NCBI GenBank assembly: GCA_035610835.1
Contig: CM069457.1
Span: forward strand, 37,040,553-37,104,552
Reading direction: 5' to 3'
DNA: 64,000 nt
Source: Ophiura sarsii
Lineage: Eukaryota; Echinodermata; Ophiuroidea; Amphilepidida; Ophiuridae
The position numbers and the translations under genes were made by a program. Shown here in pieces: positions 11,317 to 23,867 of the stretch (within the stretch, counting starts at the first letter, position 1; each line of letters begins with the position of its first letter). Below the pieces are notes generated by a model. It saw only the letters and a program-made list of their open reading frames with translations. It did no database searches and was not told the DNA's origin.

Positions 11317-12785
11317 GAATATGTTACGCACGTAGACAGTAATATCTTCAGCATTTTGGTATACAGACGGTGTTTCTAGAACTGAATTCCAAATGAAACC
11401 CACAATATTCTCCATCTAAGCGTTGCAGACGTAGATATTACAAAGGTAAACAAGTTGAACACCATCAACCAAAATGGCGTGATGTTTTAAGATGTAGTTT
11501 ACTATTATTTTAGTTTATTTTTTATCATTATTGATAGATGACGCTGAGGCATAATTGAAGGATAAGATAAACATATAGTTAACCATGTTAACAGTAATCA
11601 TGCTGCTTTCCAATAGAATAATTAAACTCATATTTCATATCGACATACTTCAACAAAACTCCAACAAGTTGTCCAATTTGTAATGAAGGGAATTAGAAAA
11701 TGTAAACATTTATATTTGGAGATGATGCAATAGAAATAGCTGAGGCCAAACCACTTGATCTTAAATGATAAAATCAAGGAATAAAGGTATTTAGCTCACA
11801 ACTTAACTCTAAACTATATATTATCGATTGATCTTTGATTATTGATTAAACTTGACTCACCTGATTATGCGTATAAGTTCCGAGACAAATGTCGAGGAAG
11901 ATATGGAATAGAAAAGACAAAGACAAAATATGGATTAGTATACAGTATATGAGGGAATATCCTTTAAATAGATCATAAAGATCACAGTTGTCATACTTTA
12001 AACAGTTTACGGTTACAAAAATGATATTGTTAAATGTTACTAAAATCAACAAAAACATACATTTGAATATTTTTTCTCTTATCTTAATCTTAGGTAAGTG
12101 ATGTCTAATTCGACTGATGTATGCAGATAATTAAACAAATCTGATAAATGTGGATAGAAATCTGTTCAAGTTCTGTATTAAATAATAATTTATATAGGAA
12201 TCCCATAAGCAGTACAATAAAATGGCATTATTGAATATTGTGCACCAAAAGTACCCGGATGCGAACAATTTACAAACACTTTATGCAGCACAGAAGATGT
12301 GCGCGTGAAAATAGATGACGCGCCAGGGTATATTTTTGAGATCGGGGTTTCAATTTCGCTGAGATTCAGTGAGATTAATGTCAGTTCGGAATAATTGACT
12401 TATTTTTTTATCAAAACAATCTGTTATAAATGATAATAATAACACTAATAATAATAATATCGAATGTCTTATTTTCATGCGATACAAGAATATATTGCAC
12501 TCGTATACAAATAATATTGCACTCGTCTTCGACTCGTTTTCTAGCTCGTGAAATATATATATAATATTCATAACACTCAAAGCCAATAAATATTATATAA
12601 TCATCATGAAACCCAGACCATATGGTAAGGACGAAAAGTCTTTTCGAGAACGACACTTTGAAACATCCATCTTGAAGCAAACAGTTCAATCAAGGTTCTA
12701 TATTTTAGTGACCTATGACCTTTTTAGATATCGCCTGCTTCCGGCGTAACACCTTTAATAAGTGACCACATAATCCAGTTAGTTC
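11317..12785. other. No gene seen
   Basis: AT-rich, with short open frames of no recognisable product. No RNA genes or element termini were noticed. Confidence 0.5.
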
Positions 12786-13176
12786 TGCTCCAAAGAAGAT
12801 TTCTTGATGTACCCCATGATGCTTAGCGCCCCTACAGTATCAGCAGGGCTTATCACCAAAACAAACAGTCTGACCTCTACCATAGTAATGCATGGTGCAG
12901 ATAGAGTAAACTTGGCCACAAATATGAAAGAAGTTGAATCCCAACTAAAACTTGGATTTATAAAAATATAGGGTCTTTCAGAAAATCAAGAGAGGACTGT
13001 ATTAAAGACACATGAATCATATTACTTGCAACAGGATTTTCTTAAAGACCCAACTTTATAAGCATTTCCTTGCACTGAAATGTCGATGGGAACCAGTAGA
13101 CACTGGTGACAGAAATCAGTGGTCATGTGATGAAAGTGAAGCATCCTGGGGTGCATCAAGAAATCTTCTTTGGTTC
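12786..13176. mobile_element. Inverted-end element with nested 85-bp element
   Basis: The ends are inverted: CAAAGAAGATTTCTTGATG near 12,792 and CATCAAGAAATCTTCTTTG near 13,155. Inside, 12,970-13,053 has its own ends, GGGTCTTTCAGAAAATC and GATTTTCTTAAAGACCC. The right ~210 bp recur at 33,556-33,776, giving independent support for a dispersed repeat. Confidence 0.6.
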
Positions 13177-13672
13177 TACCCAGTGCTTGAAACCTTAACA
13201 GGGTTTGTTTATATTAAATCAGAGTACATTTCATTTCTCCAATTCAATCCTTTTATGTGGATTATGATGGAAATACCTTAATCCTTGGCTGACATTTCGT
13301 GAACAAAAATAAAGATAATTTCATTTATAATACAAGCGCTTAAATGCTATGCGGTTGAATATTAAGCCAAACTATGTAAACATGGTAAAACAATCTTGCC
13401 ATTTTTACCGTTTACTGTTTGGTTAGCTGTTCTTTGAAGTCACCACCAAAAAAAGTTATATGTAAAATACTAAGAAATCTGAACCCTTTCCAAATGTCAG
13501 TAAAATCGACTTTGTGACAGGAAACGAGTATTTTAAATAGAATAACATGCACTTTCTAATGGTAGGAGTGCTAGGAGAGTTAGTGGATTTAAATACTTGG
13601 GATGAACCGATTAGTTTTCCTTCAGGACAAGGATTTGTAAGGCATACTCAGATTTAAGTGATTTTAAAAGAA
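13177..13672. other. No gene seen
   Basis: Nothing recognised before the large tandem duplication. Confidence 0.5.
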
Positions 13673-14048
13673 TAAGAACTGCAATCCTTGCATTGATTCT
13701 GTTATACACTGTACACTTTTGGTTAGCTGTAAAAAGTACATCGCAGTGAAACACGCTAACAGGTGAATAGCATGAATAGCGGCGATGGCGGTTGAAACCG
13801 GGGATGGAACTTCAAGTAGAAGAGGCCTGGCACGTTATCTGAATTCCGATCTCAACTAATTGTTGCCATCGGGAAAGCTTAGACTTTAACCAAATCATTT
13901 AACAAACGCGGTATTCATTTGGAATAGTGTTGTTTCCCGAGCGCGAGAGGCGATGGATTTATTTAAATAGCTAGGAACATCGGTGAAACCGGTGTAGACT
14001 TTTCCATCAATCCCTAACATGCCTAAGGTATTCAGATATTGTGATGCC

Positions 14049-14235
14049 GATTGGTTGAAATTTAGAATGTGTCAAATAGTGTGCCAATCAGAGACATCGT
14101 TAGAATAATAACAATTTTCAAAGATATTAGCATAAAATATTTATAAGCAAAACTGTAATTGGTCATCAAAATGATTATATCTTGTAGGTGACCAATGGGA
14201 ATTATTGTACGAAAGACAGGTAGTGCCCTGGGGGT
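14049..14235. repeat. Dispersed ~150-185-bp repeat, copy 1
   Basis: Begins GATTGGTTGAAATTTAG and ends ACGAAAGACAGGTAGTGCCC. A second copy lies at 44,930-45,075 with an internal deletion of about 35 bp. Both have paired GATTGG/CCAAT words at their sides. Probably a non-autonomous element; termini not certain. Confidence 0.65.
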
Positions 14236-14520
14236 GAATACATCCCATGTTGTCATTCGGCCCATTTGTACAGTAAATGCCTGTCGATATCTTGGGTCTG
14301 TATCAGAGTCTATGACAGTTCATGGAATCTGCACCAATGAGAATTGCAAAGCCCTTGAATTGACCACGAGCCGATGTGAACCATACAAATCAGTTTGTCA
14401 TCTGAATACCTTGATATTTATTGTGTTTATTTTCTACATTAGTGATTATGTTAATATTCTGTCCGTGTTCTGTTTATCTTAATTCTTTCAACGTTGTTTT
14501 ACAAAGCCAGGTTCCGAAAA

Positions 14521-14769
14521 CAAGCACTTTCTTCGAAGCAGTCTTCTGCAGACGACAGTGCCAACACACAAAATGTTTCAAAAATGTCATAATTATTGAA
14601 TTGCGTCATCATATTTGGAATCACCATGATAATTGCATTTAAGTAAGTACAAACATGCCTAATATAATATTGGTTCAGTAATCTTGAGATAGATTTTAAG
14701 AATTGGGAAAGGTTTCAGAAAAATCTGTTTCGAATATGGTAAAACTAATAGCCGCGCGGAAAATATTAA
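14521..14769 (+). mobile_element. TTAA-flanked miniature element, copy 6
   Basis: The left terminus is badly decayed, but the subterminal CTGCAGACGAC block, the internal consensus and the right end GCCGCGCGGAAAATATTAA are recognisable. Confidence 0.75.
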
Positions 14770-15265
14770 GATAATATGACTTATAAGTTATAGTGATAAA
14801 CAGAGTGCTGTGTTTTCTCAGAACAAATATTTTAAAATGTTAAAACACACTCAGACATACGAGTAATTTTCAATAGAATAACCTGCAATTGTTGCATTAA
14901 TTCTGTTACACACTGTACATTATTAGTAAGCTTGTAAAAAAGGAAAACCGTAGCATCGTATAGCACGCCTATAGGTGAATAGCGCAAGCAGCGGTGATGA
15001 TTGAAACCGGGGACGGAACTTCAAGTAGAAGAGGCCTGGCACGTTATATCTGTATTCCGAACTCAACTAATTGTTGCCATCGGTTAAGCTTAGACTTGAA
15101 CCAAATCCGTTAAAAAAACGCGGTGTTCATCCGAAATGGTGATGTTTCTCGTGGGCGAGAGCCGATGGACTTATTTAAATACTAGTAGTTAGAAACATCA
15201 ATGAAACTCAGTGTACATTTTCCCATCAATACCTAATTTGCCATGGTATTCAAACATTGTGACGC

Positions 15266-15840
15266 TTTTATGAATCGTCAAGTCTACGACATCTACAACC
15301 TAGGCCTTTGTTGACATTCAGCGCTATTTCTACAATAAATGCTAGGAGAGTTCATCGACTCTTTGCAGACCTGTACCTTTTCAATGAAAATTAAAAACTC
15401 CTTAAAGCGGTGTGAACCATATCATACAATTTAATAATGCATTGTCTCTCGAATCATTGGTTATGCCTGCCTGCCGTACGCTCGTTTCCTACGTTCAATG
15501 CTCCCGTAATCTAAATCATTTTCAAGGTCGTTTACAAAGTCACGTTCACAAACACGATAAGAATATATAATATGTAATGATTCGGTTATACTGAATTCAC
15601 ATACATGTACTTCGATTTCCGGACTCCCTCATTTGATTGTTTGATTACATACCATGCATACGAAGAATTATTTTCCAAAAGCGGTTAGGTCCAATGGCTG
15701 GTAAATTTAGGCCACAATACAAAACTGCCTCAATGGTTTATCTGTGTATGGAATAATTAAGAAATTGCTGCTCCGGTGAAAAAATTGTCGCGGAGCAGCC
15801 ATTGGATTCCAGCACGTGTAGAATTTTTTTTATTATGTAA
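15266..15840. other. No gene; short inverted repeat
   Basis: Only a weak inverted pair was noticed, GTCCAATGGCTG near 15,690 against CAGCCATTGGATTC near 15,797, perhaps a decayed miniature element. No ORF of note. Confidence 0.4.
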
Positions 15841-17340
15841 CATTTTATTCAGCCATTTTGTGTTAAGTTATATTCAAAGTGGCAGCTATTGCATCGAGTC
15901 CATCAAACTGTTTATAAACTGGTAAGAAATACAATTATCATTTTCATCATTTCATCATACATCTTCAGAGTTTCCAAAAGGATGGTGTCCATAAGAAGCT
16001 ATGAAATTATTCTTATTCTATCACTTTATTCGTAGACTAAATATTTAAGTTTGTCAACAATGTATAGATGTGTATGTCCATCATGATACATCGTGAAGCA
16101 ATGATAAAGGCGGACGATCCAGTGATAACGACTCATACATACAGCCCTCTATCGCGGCATGATGACCATCGGCAATGCTATCGTATATCGCATACACTAG
16201 TTACAAGATATATGTGAAATTAACGAGGCGTTATCTAGTTATCCAGGTGAATGGAACTGTAATTGACATGCTACAATTTAATAAGTCAAATTAAATACAC
16301 ATCGATCGCGTTTCAGATAGTGTATATAGGTAAACATAGGGAGATACGCACACGTACCTAAGCCAGGAATTTGAGTAAACAATTACCTTTGAGTTTACTT
16401 AAGGTGAGAAGATGAAGCGTTAACACATCAATGTACACAGAACCAAATGACATATTTAAATTGACCATTTGCGCTTTTATAAACTATCTCGAAAATATAT
16501 CGAGGGCTCATAAACAAAAGGCCTTATCTCCATTTTTTCAAAAATGAGATTTTGGTATCAAAATGTTTAGAAAGAAATTCTCTTTCCCGAAACACACAGT
16601 CTATCTCCATAACGCAACCCATTTCAAAGGTATAGCCAGCACCACAAGGCCTCATCTCTATCTTCCCAATGTGTTTAAAAATCTTCAATAGGCCTTTTCT
16701 CAAAATGGTCAAAATGGAGATAAGGCCTTTTGTTTCTGAGCCCTCGAATGATGCATTTGCATTATTCGCCAAGGAAGGACAGTAGGCCGACATGGACAAA
16801 AGTGTTATTCAGCCATTTTGAGGTAAAAAGTATGATTAAATTGCTGTAAAGTGGCAGCAATGGATTTGAGTCCATCAAATAATAGTCTTAGATCACCTGT
16901 TACACACATTAAATATGGACGTAGTCCGAGCAATTTTAAGGAACTGGTTTAAACTCTACAACATCCGTTTTTCTAGGTTAACATTTCTATATTGTATATA
17001 CCGCCTTCTATCGCACTATGATGACCAGGTTAACATATCTATCGCGGCATGATGACCAGCGGCAATGCTATCGTATATCGTATACAGCAGTTACAAGATA
17101 TATGTCAAATTAATGAGGCGTTATCTAGTTATCCAGGTGAATGAAACTATAATTGACATGCTACAATTTGATAAGTCAAATTAAATAAACATCGATCGCA
17201 TTTCAGATTGTGTGTAAACATAGGGAGGGGTGTACACGCAGGTAAGACAGATATTTGAGTAAACAAATACCTTTGAGTTTTCTTTTACGACTGGAGGAAG
17301 CGTACAAACATCAATGTACACAGAACCAAATCACTTTCCA
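15841..17340. repeat. Segmental tandem duplication, first copy interrupted
   Basis: The segment starting TTCAGCCATTTTG near 15,848 repeats from 16,808. The best-conserved part is 16,150-16,453 against 17,040-17,337 (GGCGTTATCTAGTTATCCAG, TTGACATGCTACAATTT, CATCAATGTACACAGAACCA). The two copies differ by substitutions, short indels and the miniature element at 16,507-16,747 in the first copy. Confidence 0.75.
16507..16747. mobile_element. Miniature element with TCGAGGGCTCA termini
   Basis: About 240-248 bp. Inverted ends read TCGAGGGCTCA(T)AAACAAAAGGCC at the left and GGCCTTTTGTTTCTGAGCCC-TCGA at the right, extending through ATCTCCATTTT. AAGGCC words recur inside. It lies in one copy only of the surrounding duplication. 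Superfamily unassigned. Confidence 0.7.
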
Positions 17341-17349
17341 CTTAACGCT

Positions 17350-17596
17350 TTAACAATTTCCATGCGGCAGGCGTCTGCAGACGATATTCCAAAAGTTCAC
17401 AAAATGTTTCAAAAATATTACAATTATTGAATTTCATTACCATATTTGGAATTACCATGAGATACGCATTGAAATAAGTACAAACATGCCTAGTATTGGT
17501 TCAGTAATCCTTGAGATAGACCTTGAAAGTTGGGAAAGGTTTCCGAAAAATTTGGTTTGTATATGGCAAAACCAATAGCCGCTTGAAAAGTGTTAA
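17350..17596 (+). mobile_element. TTAA-flanked miniature element, copy 7
   Basis: 247 bp with TTAA at both ends and the subterminal GTCTGCAGACGA palindrome at the left. The right end has one substitution (GCCGCTTG). Confidence 0.8.
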
Positions 17597-19174
17597 ATAC
17601 ACGTGTACATCAATGTCAATCATCAGCGTCGAATACTGCCTGCTTCCGGTGCAATACTGTTGGTAAATTTCCCAATGACCATCCGGTCTTAGATCCCCAA
17701 TCGTACAACGGGATATCCTCTCCAGATCCTGGCCACATGGCCATGGCCACATGGGTGCGGGGAGTGTTGATACATTCCTCACATTATGAACTGCTTATAA
17801 AGTACATTCTCTGTAACCACAGATGGTCAAAAACAAACACGTGCACTTGACATGCACTTTGACAAAAGTCACGCACGACGAGCCCATATGTCTAGCCAAA
17901 GCCAATGTTTTCATTCAAAATGGATTCATGATGGTTCAATCCCAAACCCCGTATGATATATTTTTTTAATATTAATTGTATTCACTGGTACCTTTGGTAC
18001 AACATTGGTAAGGGATGTAGAAAAAGAGGCTTAAATATCTTATTAAGTCATGCCATGAATACAACAGTTGACAAACTTTGCAACCTTATTAAAACAATTC
18101 TTAAAATTGAGACATTTTAAAAATTATAAATATTTGTCCCCTTCTTTTCTTTGGTAATCATTGTTAACCTAGCGAGCGTACCACACCAACAGGTTCGTTA
18201 CTGTCGAATTATTCTTTGATTTGAAATTTGAGATGCTAAAGATCAACCAATCTTAAAATACAACTACACACACTTTCTATTCTAGGCTCATTATTGGGTA
18301 ACAAATACACTTCTTCCTTTTCTTCAATTGCATGATGTATCCTGTCGATAGTCACATAGTTCCTCCGTGGAAGTACCATGGTTATTCTTAAGGCAGTTGT
18401 TTGTTGAAACGAATATAAAGAATATCAAGTTTCGACCTTATATTAGATAAGGCACAACATCTGCAAACATTCATTAAGTGCCAATCTTTTCCCGATGTGT
18501 GCACTGATGTCGCCGATTCACAGGCGGCAACATAATCATGATATTCACAAGGGGTAGTGGTACGTCACGAATGAATGCAAGGAAACCATGTACACTTGCG
18601 TAGGTTTATTGAATCTGTAGTGGTTATATTATAGGAATGGCACGCAGATGTTCTTTGAAGTTCATACCGATAGCATTGACGAACTGTCTGATCTGATAGC
18701 AATTATAGATTATACATGAAACGGATCAGCTGACATCTTGTCGGGAATAACAAAATGTGTTTAAGATTTTCAGAAAGAAGACACACCTTTTTCATGATAT
18801 GTAGGCAAATTTGGTAACACGGTTCATGCAATAAATTGGTACGCCATACACAAATTCAAATAAATGTAGAATAGAACGGGTGCGATTCCCCTTTGTAGTC
18901 CGTTGCGCATGGCTACATGATAACCTCTATTGATGATAAACGTACGCTTCATGGATTTAGTTTAGCCTTTGTAATGCTTTCAATGTAATATATACTAATT
19001 TACCACAAAATAAATCCATTGTTTCAAGTTAACTATATCCTGCACTTTACAAGACAGTCGTTGAGATTAACGGGACAAACCCAAAGTGTTAATCCAATAT
19101 GGTTGTCGGGATCCCTTATATTTAACTTGGAATTTAGGATATCTCGGGTATATCTAAACGTCTATAGGCCTAAC
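17597..19174. other. No gene seen
   Basis: A small palindrome, CCACATGGCCATGGCCACAT, lies near 17,733. Otherwise there is no coding, RNA or repeat signal I can support in this 1.6-kb stretch. Confidence 0.5.
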
Positions 19175-19342
19175 TTAATACTTTCCACGCGGCAGGCGAC
19201 TGCAGACGACATTTCAAAATTTCACAAAATGTTGCCTGATATTGGTTCAGTAATCCTTGAAATAGACCTTGAAAGTTGGGAAAGGTTTCTGAAAAATATG
19301 TTTTGTGTTTGGTAAAACCAATAGCCGCGTAGAAATGGTGAA
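19175..19342 (+). mobile_element. TTAA-flanked miniature element, copy 8, internally deleted
   Basis: The left end TTAATACTTTCCACGCGGC and the right third are present, but about 80 bp of the interior are missing. The join lies near 19,230, where ACAAAATGTTGCC meets TGATATTGGTTCAG. The right terminus is mutated (GTAGAAATGGTGAAG). Confidence 0.75.
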
Positions 19343-19690
19343 GTGGTCAGTTGAATAGGCATAGGCGTAGAACGTAGAAAGTCAGTAGATCAGTCACAGT
19401 ATATTTTACTCAATCAACGAAAATGTTAGTTCAGTTTATTTTCATATTAAAGCAAATAGATTTGAACTAAGAAATGATAATTTGAATACCACTCGTAATC
19501 AGACATGTCGAAATGGATTAAGGCCATTAAACACGGAGCACATGAGGAATAAGCTAATAAATTCTTCGGACTTGTTGAAGAGAAATGGAACAATTTTGAT
19601 AAGCCTCCCATTCCGGTGAACTATCAATTAAATACATCGTATAAAATGACCATCATACCCTACACCACATACTTATCTTCGACATTATTA
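19343..19690. other. No gene seen
   Basis: Nothing recognised. Confidence 0.5.
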
Positions 19691-20207
19691 TCAAAAAACT
19701 AGCACGCATCGCTGATCATACTTAATTGAGCAGAATTTATAAATCCCAGACGATGCAATTTGCGCGGGAAAATATTGCCACAACAAGTCCTTTCCCGCCA
19801 AATAAAAAGGATATTTCCTGAGGGTGCATTCGACCCCATGATAAATGGTGAATGATTACGAGCATGATATAAGATCCCCTATGTCTTATGAAGCTATAAA
19901 TCTTACGTTGAAATGTAATCAAATATTTGCAATGAATGAGTGGATTATAACACGGTACGTCTGAGAACGTAATTTCTTTTCTTAAACAAAATATGTGGAG
20001 CACTTAGTATCAATATTGGATTTGGAATACGTGTTAACACTCAAGTTTACATAACAATGTATCATTTCTCACGGGACTTTTTGTAGAAATGAAGAAATCA
20101 GCAGGGGAATCCAACCAATTTGATGGAAAAAAAGGGAAAAATAAGATGATTCCTTCTAATGGATTGAGAACAAAAAAGTACTGGATGATGCAGCGATACG
20201 TGCTGTG

Positions 20208-20447
20208 TTAATTCTTTCCAAGCGGCAGTCGTCTGCTGTTCCAAAATTTCACAAAATGTTTCAAAATTCTCAAAGTAATTAAATTCCATCACCATATTTG
20301 GAATAACCATGAGAAAGCATTTGAATAACTACAAACATGCCTAGTATTGGTCCAGTTATTCTTCTGATAGACTTTGAAAGCTGGGAATGGTTTCTGAAAA
20401 ATCTGTTTTGTATATGGTTAAACTAATTGCGCCGTGGAAAGGGTTAA
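20208..20447 (+). mobile_element. TTAA-flanked miniature element, copy 9
   Basis: Both TTAA ends are retained (20,208-20,211 and 20,444-20,447). The terminal repeats are mutated (ATTCTTTCCAAGCGGC and GCCGTGGAAAGGG), and the CTGCAG palindrome is partly lost. Confidence 0.75.
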
Positions 20448-20699
20448 TGTATGACACGATTTTGAAACGGGAAAGTTATTGATTCTTAGGTATGAATTCA
20501 ATATCATAAGCCTGATTAATCCCATTCAAAACAAGCACGCATCGTTGATCTTCCAATTGATTCAATTGTATTAAAGGCACATATTTGACAAATCCCAGAC
20601 GGTGCAATTTAATTTGCGCGGGAAACATTGCCACAAGACGTTTCCCGCCAAAAAAGATCTATCTTTGAGGTGTGTTCAACCATGCGGATGACCACAGGG

Positions 20700-20930
20700 A
20701 AATATAAGCGAAATATAATAATAATAATAATAATAATAATATTACCGTTCTTATATAGCGCTTTCCACAATGCAAGCACAGTCCCAAAGCGCTTTTTAAA
20801 TCAATTATTATCGCTGCCAGTTTAGATATCAGAATCCTTTGGTCGCTACACTTAGGCGGCTACCAGTCGACAAGTGCACAAGCCTTTCAGCACTACTAAG
20901 ATTTTGATATCCTAACAGCTCCTAATGAGA
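20700..20930 (+). mobile_element. (AAT)n-linked retroelement-tail-like insertion
   Basis: About ten ATA/TAA repeats are followed by TTATATAGCGCTTTCCACAA and CCCAAAGCGCTTTTTAAAT. It interrupts the middle copy of the surrounding local repeat, so it is an insertion of ~230 bp. It is related to the (ATT)n block at 7525-7612. Exact ends and family unknown. Confidence 0.5.
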
Positions 20931-21099
20931 TCCCCAATGTTTTGTGAAGCTACACATTTTTTATGTGGAATGTAAATAAAATATTATTTGAAACGGAGCG
21001 GATTGGTGTATGTAATAAACATGATCAATATGGTAATGCTCAAACTATAGGTGGATTTAATATTCGTGACATATACCTTACTCAAATTCAAAGAAGATT

Positions 21100-21915
21100 T
21101 AAAAAACACATCCAACAATGCATTACATTTTTACATAACGCCGTAAATCTGGTCTCCGATTCATCTTGGTTCTCTTAGGCATCCACATAATCATAGCTTT
21201 ATAGCGCCATCATCGTTCGAGCTCTTACATTAGCATACAAGGCCCGGTTAGCAGCGCTATAAATTGATGCCCTAAAAACCGGCACCAAATTTAAATATTC
21301 GCCTTCCATCAAAGCTGGTTGCTATATGACATAATTCTCGTGTGCAACCAACCGACTGTATTGCAACGCCCATTGAGTAGTTTAAACACATGAGCGTGGA
21401 TGTAATTTGCAACATAATGGAAACTCACCCATGCAGTTAACAAGTAGTACAGCTCGTACACGCTCCGAATTTAAATATACAACCATGCAATCCTCTCGTA
21501 GTAATTGATAACCAGGTTTACCAGACCGAATTAATAGCGCTTCTAAGCAGGCAATTTATGTCATGGGTTCTAGTTTACATCGCTAAATAAATTGATTCTC
21601 AGTTTTCCCGTTTCTTATTTCTAAAACCTAAGAGCTCGATTAGTAAACGACTTACTCACAGTTATTGGAAAACCAAAAAGACAGGGGGAACCATCGATTT
21701 TCTGATATGTGTATTTATACGAGTATCGATAAGGGGAAACCCAAATGCATCGTGAGAAAAAAATCTTTAGAGTTGGCTGGACTTGGCGCAATGCATTGTG
21801 GCTGCGACGTTGAAAGCATTTATTAGCTACTGTGAAAACCTTAACTAAATTATGGATCTTCGAAGTTCACCGCTGATATACATGTATACTTCAAAAGGAT
21901 TCAACTATATTTTAT
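21100..21915. other. No gene seen
   Basis: No supported coding or RNA feature between repeat copies 2 and 3. Confidence 0.5.
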
Positions 21916-22171
21916 ATTCAAGGCATAATTTACAAATCCCAGACGATGCAATTTGCGCGGGAAAACTGCCACAAGATATTTCCAGCAAAATTAAAATGAT
22001 CTATCCTTGGGGTGTGTTCGAGCCGATAATAACGGGTGAATGATACGAGCACGATTTTAATGAGATCCCCCATGTCTTATAAACCTCCATATTTTACGGT
22101 GAAATCAAATAATAAATGTTCGATTGTTTGGACCCAAGTTCAGCCATTAGTATATGGTATATTGGGAAAAG

Positions 22172-22340
22172 GGAAAAAGTGTACTTTAGGTCCCAGATAC
22201 TGGTATACCAATTTCGTTCAATACTAGAACATTAAAGTTGCCAGTATCAGTCGATACTAGAGCGATTTTACTGTTCCAGTATTGGTCGATACTGTAACAC
22301 CAAATTGTGTTCCAGTATTGAGCGATACTGGAACGTTTTT
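22172..22340 (-). mobile_element. Palindrome-array element A (truncated)
   Basis: Begins at the left with the terminal block GGAAAAAGTGTACTTTAGGT-CCCAG, followed by four palindromic units of the type CCAGTATYG-NN-CGATACTGG spaced by AT-rich linkers. Reverse-complemented, the units line up in order with units 7-10 of elements B and C, ending in the same terminal block. The other end is missing and abuts a copy of the ACACGTGA repeat (22,341-22,480). Confidence 0.7.
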
Positions 22341-22480
22341 TCCGTGTGAAGTGCGCATATGCGTCGCCCGTGAGGATGAAGCAGACGCTGACACATATCT
22401 TGAATAGGCAATAAAGCGGTTAGACGAGACAAACACCTTGAGGAATGATAAGAGTTGTGAGAAATTCTTTCACTGTTGTC
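22341..22480. repeat. Local repeat R, copy 1
   Basis: Shares GTGTGAAGT-CG-ATA, ATCTTGAATAGGCAATAAAG and the GAGGAATGA-AAG block with copies at about 23,868-24,010, 24,370-24,540 and 25,424-25,560. Its start is replaced by array element A. Confidence 0.6.
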
Positions 22481-22501
22481 TCCTTCGTCAAAGATCAGAT
22501 T

Positions 22502-22530
22502 ACTAAACACTTTCCACGCGGCTATCATTA
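22502..22530 (-). mobile_element. TTAA-element terminus remnant
   Basis: Only the end TAAACACTTTCCACGCGGCT is present, in the orientation of the TTAGTTTTACC side. The rest of the element is absent, so this is a truncated relic. Confidence 0.6.
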
Positions 22531-22649
22531 CGATTCCATCTCCTTAAGTTTGAGTGAGACTATCCTAACCCCCGATTTTCAAGCTTATCGAGGGTAATAA
22601 ATCTACACTATTTATTTATTTCACACCACCTGCTTATTACCAGGGCACT

Positions 22650-23270
22650 TGCTACCCTACCATCGCTATCTCATGCATGGCCCAAGGCTCTAGGCCTGGT
22701 ATCATTCCTTGGATAATTTGCTGGGTTGAACTATAAACCCAAAGTGTTACTTTTGAAAGTGATTGTGTTAAAAAATTCAAAATTTGAACTTCAATTTGTT
22801 ATCAAAACTAGTGATATTTCAAATTTTGTAAAATCATAAGTTCAATTTTCGAAAGAAAGTCACAATCCTATCTCTAGAGCAGATTTTAGTTTCAATATTT
22901 GCCCATTGGGGGCTTAAAGTCAACATATGTGGCCAGTCATCAAGTCATGTGGCAAGATTGTAGACTCCCTGTTGGTCATCTGCAAGGCACCCTGGCACGC
23001 GGTCCAATGGTATTGGATCAACCATTACTTGGGTGGAACTAAGAGTCCAACACGCGACTTTTGAAGTTCTTGTGTAAAGAAGTTCAATGTTTACTTGTCA
23101 AGTTTAAAAACTTCAATTTGTTTAAAAACTAGTGCTATTTCAGATTTTGTAAAATTAAAAGTTCAAATTTCGTGAGCAGTTACGATATAGGCCTACGGCA
23201 GATTTTAGTTTTAAAAATGAGCGCAATGGGGGCTACAGGTCAACATGTGTGGCAATGCATGTGGCAAGAC
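22650..23270. repeat. Tandem duplication, two ~305-bp units
   Basis: The segment around 22,680-22,945 recurs at 22,985-23,255. Shared stretches include ACTTCAATTTGTT, AAAACTAGTG-TATTTCA, ATTTTGTAAAAT, GCAGATTTTAGTTT and GTCAACATNTGTGGC. Well diverged, non-coding. Confidence 0.7.
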
Positions 23271-23404
23271 TGTATACTATCTTTTGGGTCGTCAGACTGG
23301 TGGTTCAGGCTGTCCACACCATTCACACCATGTTCACACGCAAGTACTAGCTTCATGGCCAGGTCAACCTGTCAAAAATATATCGCAAAATATACAAGTA
23401 ATGA

Positions 23405-23632
23405 TTAGATTTACCATATATAAAACAGATTTTTCAGACACCTTTTCCAGATCCTAAAGTCTATCTCAATAATCACAGAACCAATAGTAGGCATGATGGT
23501 ACTTATTTTAATGTATTTCACATGGTGATTTTCAAATATGGTGATGAAATTCAAATATTTTGATATTGTTGAAACATTTTGTGCAATTTTGGACCTCTCG
23601 TCTGCAGATGCCTACCACGTGTAAAGGGTTAA
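23405..23632 (-). mobile_element. TTAA-flanked miniature element, copy 11, one end lost
   Basis: Reverse orientation. The right end TACCACGTGTAAAGGGTTAA is recognisable with CTGCAG next to it. The left terminal repeat is missing, the match starting near TATATAAAACAGATTTTTCAG. Confidence 0.75.
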
Positions 23633-23867
23633 TAGATCACAGAAGCTATTCTTCCTTTATTTCTTATCTTTATTTTCAAAGAGGTTATGTTGCTGGAGCC
23701 AACGCAATATCATTGATATTAAACAAGAACAAGTTTTATAAACCAATAAACGTAAAAAGTTTTGTTTTATATTCATACATCAAAGTTGAACTTCGATTTA
23801 GTCTATATTACGATACGTGCCTGTGTTTCGAGATCAATAGACCGAGCATTTACTCGATTAAAATGCG

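Larger units (their letters stand above)
13673..15265. repeat. Segmental tandem duplication (~390-bp units)
   Basis: The segment 13,673-14,048 is repeated at 14,872-15,265. Shared blocks include AACTTCAAGTAGAAGAGGCC, CTCAACTAATTGTTGCCATC and GATGGANTTATTTAAATA. Between the copies lie a dispersed CCAAT-containing repeat and a TTAA miniature element, both apparently inserted after or near the duplication. Confidence 0.75.
19695..22110. repeat. Three dispersed copies of a ~250-bp local repeat
   Basis: Copies start near 19,700, 20,535 and 21,920. They share ACAAATCCCAGACGATGCAA, TTTGCGCGGGAAA, TTTCCCGCCAAA and GAGATCCCC-ATGTNTT in the same order. The middle copy is split at about 20,700-20,930 by a retroelement-tail-like insertion. 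A TTAA miniature element lies between copies 1 and 2. Read as local duplication followed by insertions. Confidence 0.7.

Noticed and set aside
11062..11415. 117-codon minus-strand open frame
   Set aside because: It spans the whole GTGACGCG-ended miniature element including both inverted ends, so it is incidental.
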